A DNA stretch of 64,000 bases from Flectobacillus sp. BAB-3569. GTDB lineage: Bacteria; Bacteroidota; Bacteroidia; Cytophagales; Spirosomataceae. Below are positions 8,542-16,300 of the stretch, one piece after another. The notes below the pieces were generated by a model that saw only the letters and a list, made by a program, of their open reading frames with translations, was not told where the DNA came from and did no database searches. Both the position numbers and the translations under genes were made by a program. Position 1 is the first letter of the stretch, and every line of letters begins with the position of its first letter. The stretch is from contig NZ_NJFZ01000022.1 of assembly GCF_002270355.1 (NCBI RefSeq), positions 62,001-126,000 on the forward strand. The letters are read 5' to 3'.

Positions 8542-8796
8542 TAAAACTATCTCAATACCATAGAGCTTTGAAACAGATTATGCCTTAAACTACCTAAAAT
8601 GGCAGTTTTTGGTAAAAGTATAACCCCCATTTTCGCCATAGATTTACGAAAAAATAAGGTTAATCATATAAGAAAAATCCAATCCTTGCTTGGCATGATT
8701 TATGCTTTAATTGGATTGGGAAGGTGTTTTCAATCGATTAGAAATGAAGATTCTAGGCCTTTTGAGGCACTTCTTTTACAACCCCCCATTAACACA

Positions 8797-11280
8797 ATGC
8801 CTAAAGTTAAAAAGAAATTATTTGTACTGATATTGAGCTTGATACAGAGTGCAGCTGTCTGGTCTCAAAACAGTAACTCCTTACTCAAAGATGCTACTCG
8901 ACATTTTGAGGTGTCTAGTTTTGTGACTGCGATACCCAAATTTGAACAAGTTCTTCAAAATAATCCTCAAAAACTTAGTACTTCCGAACGTTTGTCTGCG
9001 CTTTTACAACTGGCATACAGTTACAAAGCCGTGGGTAAATTTGAAAATTCGGAACAAACCTACCGCAAAGCCTTTGATATTCCTGCCAATTTTTCGGACG
9101 ATCAAATGAGATCCTATTTGTATTTTGCTCAAGTGCTAGTACAAAATAATAAATTTAAGGAAGCGCAAGAATGGTTTGAAAAGTACAATAATTTGTCAGC
9201 TTCTCTTCGTGACGATACTCGCCAGTATCAGCCATCAACTGTAGCCAGAATATCCAATGATCCCTTTACACAAAATGGACGATATTTAGTCGAATATCTT
9301 GATTTTAATACCACAAAACCCGAGTTCAGTCCTATGTATTATAAGAATGGATTGGTGTTTTGTTCTGGAAAGGGTACAGGAAGTAGTTTGGTTGGAAATA
9401 GTGGTTATTTGGATTTGTACTATATCAGCGATATTAATAAAGTGACAGGGATTTCGGAGGAGGCCTTGGATGCTCCTAAGCAAAAAGTTGTAAAAACTGG
9501 CCCTTCAAAGTTGGGGAAAGACTTTTATACAAGAGTTACTGCCAACGACTCCAAAACAGTTAATTATTTCGAAACACTACCTGAAGAGACGATTGCAAGT
9601 AAACCATCTGTTAAAGGTAAAGTTGCAGAATCAGAGGTTTTTAGTAAAACCCTGAATACTAAATTTCATGAGGGTCCTGCCACTTTTAGTAGTGATTTTT
9701 CAAAAATCATTTTTACTAGAAATAACTTCAATGAAGGTTCTCAAGGAAAAAGTGAAGATAATGTTACGAAGCTAAAATTGTATATGGCCGAAATGGGAGA
9801 ATCGGGTTGGGGCGAAGCCATAGAATTACCTTTTAATGGCGATGATTTTTCTACAGCACACCCAGCTTGGTCAAAAGATGGACGTTACTTGTATTTTGCA
9901 TCAGATCGTAAAGGTGGTCAAGGAGGCATGGATATTTGGGTGGTTGAGTATAAAGATGGCAAATGGGGTACTCCAAGTAATCTTGGTAAAGAAGTAAATA
10001 CAAAAGGAACAGAGGTATTTCCGTTTGTGGATGAGCGAGGTAATGTCTACTTTGCCTCTGATGGTCTAAAGGGTGCAGGTGGCTTAGATATCTTTATTTT
10101 TTCTACTCAAAATGGACTTCCAAATCGTTCTCCGTTGAATATTGGCGAACCGTTCAATTCTGAAAATGATGACTTTGGTATTATTACCGATGGACAAAGG
10201 TTGAATGGATATTTTAGTAGCGATAGGCGCCGAGGTGATGATGACGATATTTATAGATTTACTAAAAAAGCAGATGTTTATGATTGTCGACAAATGTTAT
10301 TGACCATTGTAGATGGAGAAACAAAAAGTCCAATCGGAAAAGCCGAAGTGAGTTTGTTAGCAAAAGGAGGAACCGAAGAAAAATTATTGACAAATGAATC
10401 TGGGCAAACACAGTTTTGCGTCAATCGTGATACAGATTATGTGATTTCGGTAAAAAGAGAAGGATATAATACCAATATTCTTGGCTTTTCGACAAAAGGC
10501 GAATCTGATAATGCCCCGTCTGCTATGGATATTCCTTTGCGCAAACAAGGTGGCCCTATTGTAACACAGCCAGAGGTGCAACCCAAAAACTCTGCTCCTG
10601 TAGAGATTGTTCAACCAACGGATACCACCAAAACAGAGAAAGTATCACAGTTGAAAGGGGTTGTAAAAACCGAAATAGAGAAAACCCCCATTGAAGGCGT
10701 ACTCGTAACTTTTATTAATGAGTGCGATGGCTCCAAACAACAAGTTGTCACAGGTCCTGATGGGGTATATGCTTTTGATATGGAAGAAGGTTGTGACTAT
10801 ACCCTCGAAGTATCAAAGGACGGTTATGGAACTACGGTCAATAAAATTAATAAGGTTATTAAAAAAGTTAGACCAAAAGTTGTTTCCCAAGATTTGGGTA
10901 TGTTCAAAGAAGGCGATCTAATCACCATTGACAACATCTATTATGATATGGGTAGCGCCAAAATTAGAAAAGATGCTGCCAGAGAGTTAGATAAATTGGC
11001 TGCAACTTTGATGAAAAACCCAAGTATGATTATCGAATTAGGTTCTCATACCGATAGCAGAGGTGATGCTCAAGAAAACCTTAATTTATCTTCAAAGCGT
11101 GCTCAAGCTGCTGTAGATTATATTGCCAGCAAAGGTGTCGATCGTAACAGAATGTTGGCTAAAGGATACGGCGAATCATTATTAGTAAATGGTTGTTCTG
11201 ACGGTGTAAGTTGCACCGAACGTGAGCATCAAAAAAACAGAAGAACTACCGTAAAGGTAATCAAAGCCAAAACGGAATAG
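8797..11280 (+). CDS. PorE-like OmpA family protein (TPR, beta-propeller, regulatory domain, OmpA_C)
   Basis: 827 residues from the ATG at 8797, which starts a clean signal peptide (MPKVKKKLFVLILSLIQSAAVWSQ); the frame opens 198 bases earlier, but that extension has no signal and looks like leader. Order: TPRs (about 25-125), WD40-like PD40 propeller (GPATFSSDFSKIIFTRN, HPAWSKDGRYLYFASDRKGGQGGMDIW), two carboxypeptidase-regulatory-like domains, and a C-terminal OmpA_C peptidoglycan-binding domain (YYDMGSAKIR, GSHTDSRGDAQENLNLSSKRA, ENRR-like KNRRTTVKV). This is the order of PorE, which ties the type IX secretion system to peptidoglycan. A second, lipid-anchored homologue is at 16301. Which one is the true PorE cannot be settled here. 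Confidence 0.9.
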   Translation: MPKVKKKLFVLILSLIQSAAVWSQNSNSLLKDATRHFEVSSFVTAIPKFEQVLQNNPQKLSTSERLSALLQLAYSYKAVGKFENSEQTYRKAFDIPANFSDDQMRSYLYFAQVLVQNNKFKEAQEWFEKYNNLSASLRDDTRQYQPSTVARISNDPFTQNGRYLVEYLDFNTTKPEFSPMYYKNGLVFCSGKGTGSSLVGNSGYLDLYYISDINKVTGISEEALDAPKQKVVKTGPSKLGKDFYTRVTANDSKTVNYFETLPEETIASKPSVKGKVAESEVFSKTLNTKFHEGPATFSSDFSKIIFTRNNFNEGSQGKSEDNVTKLKLYMAEMGESGWGEAIELPFNGDDFSTAHPAWSKDGRYLYFASDRKGGQGGMDIWVVEYKDGKWGTPSNLGKEVNTKGTEVFPFVDERGNVYFASDGLKGAGGLDIFIFSTQNGLPNRSPLNIGEPFNSENDDFGIITDGQRLNGYFSSDRRRGDDDDIYRFTKKADVYDCRQMLLTIVDGETKSPIGKAEVSLLAKGGTEEKLLTNESGQTQFCVNRDTDYVISVKREGYNTNILGFSTKGESDNAPSAMDIPLRKQGGPIVTQPEVQPKNSAPVEIVQPTDTTKTEKVSQLKGVVKTEIEKTPIEGVLVTFINECDGSKQQVVTGPDGVYAFDMEEGCDYTLEVSKDGYGTTVNKINKVIKKVRPKVVSQDLGMFKEGDLITIDNIYYDMGSAKIRKDAARELDKLAATLMKNPSMIIELGSHTDSRGDAQENLNLSSKRAQAAVDYIASKGVDRNRMLAKGYGESLLVNGCSDGVSCTEREHQKNRRTTVKVIKAKTE

Positions 11281-11307
11281 GGTTAAAGAATATGTATTCT
11301 CGCAGTA

Positions 11308-11328
11308 GAGACGCAATGATTGCGTCTC
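11308..11328. repeat. REP-like palindrome, copy 1
   Basis: GAGACGCAAT-G-ATTGCGTCTC, a perfect 10+1+10 palindrome preceded by GTA. It is followed by AAGCCAAATTAGATATAGCATAGGAGTATCA, a diverged version of the tail at 32111 and 39305. It lies just after the OmpA-family gene. Confidence 0.85.
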
Positions 11329-11419
11329 AAGCCAAATTAGATATAGCATAGGAGTATCAACGTAAACATGAGTCATTCCTAGTTTCAATATTGAGGTTAT
11401 TTCTTAATTGTTTGTAAAA

Positions 11420-11457
11420 AAAAAGGCGTTCGAAAAACTAATTTCGAACGCCTTTTT
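11420..11457. terminator. Bidirectional terminator between OmpA gene and aquaporin
   Basis: 16-base perfect stem AAAAAGGCGTTCGAAA / TTTCGAACGCCTTTTT, 6-base loop. It serves both converging genes. Similar in build to the hairpins at 32151 and 39334. Confidence 0.85.
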
Positions 11458-11482
11458 GATACTATATTTTGAAATGAACCTT

Positions 11483-11509
11483 CTTGAGACGCAATCATTG
11501 CGTCTCAAG
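11483..11509. repeat. REP-like palindrome, copy 2
   Basis: CTTGAGACGCAAT-C-ATTGCGTCTCAAG, a perfect 13+1+13 palindrome, between the terminator and the aquaporin stop. Confidence 0.85.
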
Positions 11510-11551
11510 AGGGTAAAATTAAATCACTTATTCGGTCAATCACTAACGCAC

Positions 11552-12259
11552 TCAAAAACTAAGCTGCGCAATTACTAATCCTCCAATAATAGCACCAATG
11601 ATAGGTCCTGCTACAGGAACCCAAGCATATTGCCAATCAGAACCTCCTTTACCAGCAATAGGTAATATCGCATGTGCAATGCGTGGACCTAAATCTCTAG
11701 CAGGGTTAATTGCATATCCTGTTGTACCGCCTAATGATAAGCCAATAGCCCATACTAATAAACCTACTGCATAAGGTCCTAATTGATTTGGTACACTCGG
11801 TAAAGCTCCCAGAACAATAATGAGCAAAAGTGTTCCTAATAGCTCACTCATTACGTTAGCGATAGGTTTATTGATAGCGGGAGATGTCGAAAAACAAGCA
11901 AGCTTTAATCCCGCATCTTCGGTCTTTTCCCAATGTGGATGATAGTGAATCCACACCAATGTTGCTCCTATGATTCCTCCCAAAATTTGTGCTAATATGA
12001 ATGAACCCGCATTTGACCAGTCACCAGACTTACAAGCCATCGCTACTGTAACCGCAGGATTAAGATGTGCCGCCGGACTCCCAAATGCCGTAGAGACAAA
12101 GATTCCAATGGTAACTGCCATTGCCCAGCCAGTGGTAATGACCATCCAGCCAGCGTTTTCGCCTTTAGAATGTTTAAGCAAAACATTGGCTACTACGCCA
12201 TTGCCAAGATAAATTAAAACTGCTGTTCCGATTAGTTCGCCAAGAAAAGCTGAATGCAT
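11552..12259 (-). CDS. glpF: Aquaporin family channel, glycerol-facilitator type
   Basis: 235 residues, six membrane segments. Both half-helix motifs are present: HLNPAVTVAM and YAINPARDLGPR; the Asp after the second NPAR (NPARD) is the hallmark of glycerol facilitators rather than strict water channels. Passive uptake of glycerol (and small polyols) through the inner membrane. A TTG two codons upstream is possible, but the ATG at 12259 is preferred. The glycerol kinase that would trap the substrate is in this window at 48375, not adjacent. Convergent with the OmpA-family gene. Confidence 0.88.
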   Translation of the reverse strand: MHSAFLGELIGTAVLIYLGNGVVANVLLKHSKGENAGWMVITTGWAMAVTIGIFVSTAFGSPAAHLNPAVTVAMACKSGDWSNAGSFILAQILGGIIGATLVWIHYHPHWEKTEDAGLKLACFSTSPAINKPIANVMSELLGTLLLIIVLGALPSVPNQLGPYAVGLLVWAIGLSLGGTTGYAINPARDLGPRIAHAILPIAGKGGSDWQYAWVPVAGPIIGAIIGGLVIAQLSF

Positions 12260-12594
12260 AGTCAAATAGTTTGATTTAGATGATTGGATAGTTGAAAATA
12301 AGTTGAGTTTAGTAGGGAATGGTTGTTAGGCACTAGTTTTAGGCTTTTCCACGTAATTATAACTATTTTGCCGAAAGATGACACCTGACATTCAATCCCC
12401 AAACTTTACATTACTAAAACATAAAATATCTTTTATTTACTTGTACAAATAAAAGAAAAATTTAATTAAAAGGTAGGCTTTGAAATGGGAATCGTGGGTA
12501 TTTAATTTGCCTTGATGTTTAACTTTCGAAAAAGCTGTATTTTTGAGTGAAAACACTAGAAACGAAATATACCCCTTGAAAAAGGATTGTTGAT
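12260..12594. other. Divergent intergenic region glpF / ruvB
   Basis: 335 bases. It contains scraps similar to dispersed family 1 (GTTAGGCACTAGTTTTAGGC, 12327 on) and, on the plus strand, TTG(12512)-N23-TATTTTTG(12538-12545), a plausible ruvB promoter 50 bases before the start. No gene is seen. Confidence 0.4.
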
Positions 12595-13620
12595 ATGAGA
12601 GAAGATTATTTGAAAGGCAATAAAGAAAACCTTTCATCTGTGGAGAAAGAAATCGAACGTGCTTTGCGTCCGCTTTCGTTTGATGATTTTACAGGACAAG
12701 ATAAGGTATTAGAAAACCTTAAGATTTTTGTATTGGCTGCCAAACAAAGGGAGGAAGCCCTCGATCATGTATTGCTACACGGCCCTCCAGGGTTAGGAAA
12801 AACTACACTGTCGAATATCGTAGCCAATGAGTTGGAGGCAAATATCAAAATCACCTCTGGCCCTGTACTCGATAAACCTTCTGATTTGGCGGGCTTGTTA
12901 ACCAATCTTCAGCCATTTGATGTACTGTTTATTGACGAGATTCACCGACTAAATCCTATTGTAGAAGAATATCTCTATTCTGCAATGGAAGATTATAAGA
13001 TCGATATTTTGCTTGATTCTGGGCCTAATGCCCGAAGCGTACAAATTTCTCTCAATCCATTTACCTTGATTGGTGCTACTACGCGTGCGGGTCTGTTGAC
13101 AGCTCCTCTACGTGCTCGTTTTGGGATCAATGCCCGTTTGGAATATTATGACGCCAAATTATTGACTACGATTGTACAACGTTCTTGTCAGATTTTAGGT
13201 ACGCCTATCGACGATGCTGGAGCTTTTGAAATAGCTCGTCGTAGTCGTGGAACACCACGTATCGCCAACAACCTTCTGCGTCGTACTCGTGACTTTGCAC
13301 AAGTAAAAGGCAATGGTCGTATTACGGTAGATATTGCAGAAATGGCTTTGTCTGCCTTGGATGTAGACCAAAATGGTCTTGACGAAATGGATAACAGAAT
13401 TTTGTCAACCATTATCGAAAAATTCAAAGGCGGCCCTGTTGGACTTTCGACCATCGCTACAGCTTGTGGTGAGGAGGCCGAAACCATTGAAGAGGTATAC
13501 GAGCCATTCTTGATTCAAGAAGGTTTCTTGAAAAGAACCTCCCGAGGACGTGAGGCTACCGAAAAGGCATATGTTCACCTAGGTATCGTACCAAAATATC
13601 GTTCTGGCGAGCTATTTTAA
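12595..13620 (+). CDS. ruvB: Holliday junction branch migration ATPase RuvB
   Basis: 341 residues, the normal length. The hexameric motor of RuvABC that drives branch migration in recombinational repair. Walker [11 protein letters not shown] at 62-71, Walker [10 protein letters not shown] at about 111-119, sensor 1 [10 protein letters not shown], arginine-finger region PLRARFGI, and the C-terminal winged helix ending [16 protein letters not shown]. ruvA and ruvC are not adjacent, as is common in Bacteroidota. A strong terminator follows at once. Confidence 0.98.
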   Translation: MREDYLKGNKENLSSVEKEIERALRPLSFDDFTGQDKVLENLKIFVLAAKQREEALDHVLLHGPPGLGKTTLSNIVANELEANIKITSGPVLDKPSDLAGLLTNLQPFDVLFIDEIHRLNPIVEEYLYSAMEDYKIDILLDSGPNARSVQISLNPFTLIGATTRAGLLTAPLRARFGINARLEYYDAKLLTTIVQRSCQILGTPIDDAGAFEIARRSRGTPRIANNLLRRTRDFAQVKGNGRITVDIAEMALSALDVDQNGLDEMDNRILSTIIEKFKGGPVGLSTIATACGEEAETIEEVYEPFLIQEGFLKRTSRGREATEKAYVHLGIVPKYRSGELF

Positions 13621-13660
13621 AAACAAGGTCGAAAGAAAAATACTTCTTTCGACCTTGTTT
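13621..13660. terminator. Terminator after ruvB
   Basis: 17-base perfect stem AAACAAGGTCGAAAGAA / TTCTTTCGACCTTGTTT, 6-base loop, T-run after, starting directly at the ruvB stop. Confidence 0.88.
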
Positions 13661-13732
13661 TTTACCCCTAAATCCTCCCAAACTCCCCTCAAATTGTCAA
13701 ATTTCCCAATTTTTTGCTCCCTACCCCTAAGA

Positions 13733-13765
13733 TTTGCCCTTCCATGATAGCTGCCTCTACCTTTG
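13733..13765 (+). promoter_or_regulatory. Promoter for the 13831 membrane protein
   Basis: TTTG 13733-13736, 21-base spacer, TACCTTTG 13758-13765; the ATG is 65 bases further. The presence of this promoter inside the longer open frame supports the downstream start. Confidence 0.6.
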
Positions 13766-13830
13766 TATCATCGGTTCCGCAATGGCAGCCTCACAAATTG
13801 AAATTCATTATAAAAATCTCTCAATATATC

Positions 13831-14478
13831 ATGGAAAAGTTTCTAACAGCAGTTTTGATTTTACACATTGTTTCTGGTTTTGCCGCTTTGATGGTAGGCT
13901 TAATGGCAATGTTTACCCCTAAAGGAAGTCCTAAACATTCGCTTTGGGGACGTATCTATTATTATGCAATGATGATGGTAGCTATTACAGCAGTACTAAG
14001 GTTCAAAAATGAAACTCGTTTAGTTTTCTTGACTTGTATTGCGGTTTTTAGTTTCTATAATACTTTTACAGGTCGTAGATTGGTATTAGTGGGTCGTAAA
14101 AATAACTGGCAAGCTCAAGACTGGATTGCCGCATTAATTACAGTAGTTTCGGGTATCGTGATGATTGCTTATGGCATTTGGGCTTATCAACAAGGTGTGA
14201 CTTTTTACTTTGTGCTATTCGGTTTGTTTGGTTTGTTCTCGTTGATTATCGCTATGTCAGATATTTTGACTTTCATAGGAAAAATCAATCAACCTTGGAT
14301 GCTCAATCATATTAGCCGTATGGGAGGGTCATATATTGCTACAGTAACCGCATTTTTGGTAGTGAACAATCACAATGTATTACCTCCATTAGTGGCATGG
14401 ATAGCCCCAGGCGTTATCGGAGGAATAATTATTGGACGTGTAAGAAGAAAGTATAAGCAAAAAATGCAGAAAGCTTAA
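13831..14478 (+). CDS. Polytopic membrane protein, DUF2306-like
   Basis: 215 residues, about six to seven hydrophobic segments (LTAVLILHIVSGFAALMVGLMAMF at the start; GGSYIATVTAFLVV and VIGGIIIGRV at the end) and a basic C-terminus (RRKYKQKMQKA). Conserved-looking polar sites are H11 in the first segment, KGSPKHSLWGRIYY after it, and NHISRMGGSYIA late; these resemble the DUF2306 family of unknown function, where buried His residues are typical. The frame opens at 13714, but the promoter and the hydrophobic N-terminus favour the ATG at 13831. Function unknown. Confidence 0.75.
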   Translation: MEKFLTAVLILHIVSGFAALMVGLMAMFTPKGSPKHSLWGRIYYYAMMMVAITAVLRFKNETRLVFLTCIAVFSFYNTFTGRRLVLVGRKNNWQAQDWIAALITVVSGIVMIAYGIWAYQQGVTFYFVLFGLFGLFSLIIAMSDILTFIGKINQPWMLNHISRMGGSYIATVTAFLVVNNHNVLPPLVAWIAPGVIGGIIIGRVRRKYKQKMQKA

Positions 14479-14578
14479 TTTGGACGAATAGGCTTGAAGT
14501 AGGTTTAGCCGAAAATAAGAAATATAAGTCCTTCCTGTATAGATCTCTTATTTGTGTTTAATGGAATTCTGTTATGTG

Positions 14579-14618
14579 TTTCAATTAGGGTGCGACTTAA
14601 GTCGCACCCTAATTGAAA
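14579..14618. terminator. 40-base perfect palindrome, probable bidirectional terminator
   Basis: TTTCAATTAGGGTGCGAC-TTAA-GTCGCACCCTAATTGAAA. It lies 100 bases after the membrane protein. The flanking T/A runs are short, so it may also be a protein-binding or mobile palindrome. Confidence 0.55.
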
Positions 14619-14649
14619 AGTCAGTACGCAAAATAAAGTTTAATTTTTG

Positions 14650-14751
14650 AGCTTTCAGCTATGGGTATTCGGTAAAAACATATCTATCGTTACTAAAAAC
14701 AATTTAACACTCTTTGCCTTGTGCCTAAAATACAAAACTTAAATCTTACTT
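14650..14751 (-). repeat. Dispersed intergenic repeat (family 1), reverse copy
   Basis: On the minus strand it reads TTTTAGGCACAAGGCAAAG followed by AGTGTTAAAT, nearly identical to 54180-54210. The plus-strand TCAGCTATGGG also occurs in the 53652 copy. The rest of 14479-14823 shows no gene. Confidence 0.6.
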
Positions 14752-14823
14752 TGCATTCATACTTATATTCAGCCGTAGATTTGAAGAATAATCACTCAAC
14801 CACTCAATCACAATTCACTAAAT

Positions 14824-16161
14824 CTAACGTTCAAATAAAAGTCTTTGACCTGTTTTACTTTCGTCGAATGCTCCATTTTCGTAAGCCAAGTGCCCTGATA
14901 CAATCGTATGTGTCACTTTAGAACGAAGTGTAGTGCCTTCTAGTGGTGACCAGCCGCATTGGTAGAGAACGTTCTCTTTCGTAACGGTTACTTCCTCATT
15001 CAAGTCTACCAATACTAAATCTGCCCAATAACCTTCACGGATGTAACCTCTTTTTGAGATTTGGAAACAATCTGCTACAGCATGCGACATTTTCTCAGCG
15101 ATTTTTTCTAAAGAGATTTTACCATCTTTATAAAACTCTAACATCAATTGTAATGGATGCTGTACCAACGGCAAACCCGAAGGAGATGACCAATAAGGAT
15201 TCTGTTTTTCTTCCCAAGTATGTGGCGCGTGATCGGTTGCAATTACGTCGATACGGTCATCGAGCAAGGCTGCCAACAATTGTTGTTTATGACCATCAGC
15301 TTTTACGGCAGGATTACATTTGATTTGGTTGCCCAATGTTTCATAATCACGAGCGTCAAACCAAAGGTGGTGAACACAAACCTCCGAAGTGATTTTCTTA
15401 TCTTTTAAGGGAATATCATTACGGAATAAATGCGTTTCTTCGCCTGTTGTGATGTGAAGAATATGCAAACGAGCACCATGTTGTTGAGCCAATTCAATTG
15501 CCATCGAAGACGATTTGATACAAGCTTCTACATTACGGATTTCTGGATGAACTCTTGGATGTGGATTATCTCCGTATTTCTCCTTGTAAAGCGCCGAGTT
15601 TGCACGAACAGTAGCCTCATCTTCGCAGTGCGTAGCAATTAAAGTTGGGCTATTCGAGAAAATATTTGTTAGCGTTTTCTCATTATCTACCAACATATTG
15701 CCTGTTGATGAACCCATGAAAACTTTGATACCACAAATATTTTGAATATTAGTTTTGAGAACTTCCTCGATATTATCGTTTGAAGCACCCATATAAAAAG
15801 AATAGTTCGCCAAAGAGGTACGAGCAGCAATGTCGTATTTGTCTTGAAGTAACTCTTGAGTAAGGGCATTCGGAACGGTATTAGGCATTTCCATAAAAGT
15901 GGTTACGCCACCCGCCACACCTGCACGAGCTTCAGTATGAATACATGCTTTGTGTGTAAGACCTGGCTCACGGAAGTGCACTTGGTCGTCGATTACACCT
16001 GGTAAGAGGTATTTGCCTGTCGCATCAATGGTTTTGTCGGCTGAGATTCCGCTTAAATTAGTGCCAATTTGGTCGATAAAACCATCTTTTACTAAAATGT
16101 CAGCAACTTGAATTTTGCCTTCGTTGACAACTTGAGCATTGAGGATTAGAATAGAGCTCAT
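14824..16161 (-). CDS. pyrC: Dihydroorotase
   Basis: 445 residues, class I-type amidohydrolase. It closes carbamoyl-aspartate to dihydroorotate in pyrimidine synthesis. Seen: VHFREPGLTHK at about 61-71, the carbamylated-lysine strand GIKVFMGSSTG, metal/catalytic HCEDE, LHILHITTGEE and ATDHAPHTWEEK. In the first motif the usual HxH pair reads QVH (DDQVHFREPG), so one canonical metal ligand is Gln; I recall this being usual in Bacteroidota PyrC proteins. The product of the hydantoinase/allantoinase branch is a less likely alternative. It follows the PorE-like gene on the same strand, with a hairpin between. Confidence 0.9.
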   Translation of the reverse strand: MSSILILNAQVVNEGKIQVADILVKDGFIDQIGTNLSGISADKTIDATGKYLLPGVIDDQVHFREPGLTHKACIHTEARAGVAGGVTTFMEMPNTVPNALTQELLQDKYDIAARTSLANYSFYMGASNDNIEEVLKTNIQNICGIKVFMGSSTGNMLVDNEKTLTNIFSNSPTLIATHCEDEATVRANSALYKEKYGDNPHPRVHPEIRNVEACIKSSSMAIELAQQHGARLHILHITTGEETHLFRNDIPLKDKKITSEVCVHHLWFDARDYETLGNQIKCNPAVKADGHKQQLLAALLDDRIDVIATDHAPHTWEEKQNPYWSSPSGLPLVQHPLQLMLEFYKDGKISLEKIAEKMSHAVADCFQISKRGYIREGYWADLVLVDLNEEVTVTKENVLYQCGWSPLEGTTLRSKVTHTIVSGHLAYENGAFDESKTGQRLLFER

Positions 16162-16173
16162 GGAGGAAAAATT

Positions 16174-16222
16174 AAGGAGTTATGAGTGTGGCAACAAAAT
16201 TACCCATAACTCATAACTCCTT
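16174..16222 (-). terminator. Hairpin between the PorE-like gene and pyrC
   Basis: 14-base perfect stem AAGGAGTTATGAGT / ACTCATAACTCCTT. On the minus strand it is followed by TTAATTTTT, so it probably ends the PorE-like transcript just before pyrC. Confidence 0.6.
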
Positions 16223-16300
16223 GCTAATTTTTTTGAAAAAACTCAAAATCTAACTTGAGTCTAATGCCAAACTTTGCTTTGTTTTGGCAAAGAGCAATAC

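Noticed and set aside
8599-8796. 66-residue N-terminal extension of the PorE-like protein
   Set aside because: It would bury the signal peptide that begins at 8797; its composition is ordinary non-coding.
11308-11509. Two GAGACGCAAT palindromes close together as a possible CRISPR start
   Set aside because: Only two copies, 155 bases apart, with a terminator between; other copies are scattered singly, which is REP-like, not CRISPR.
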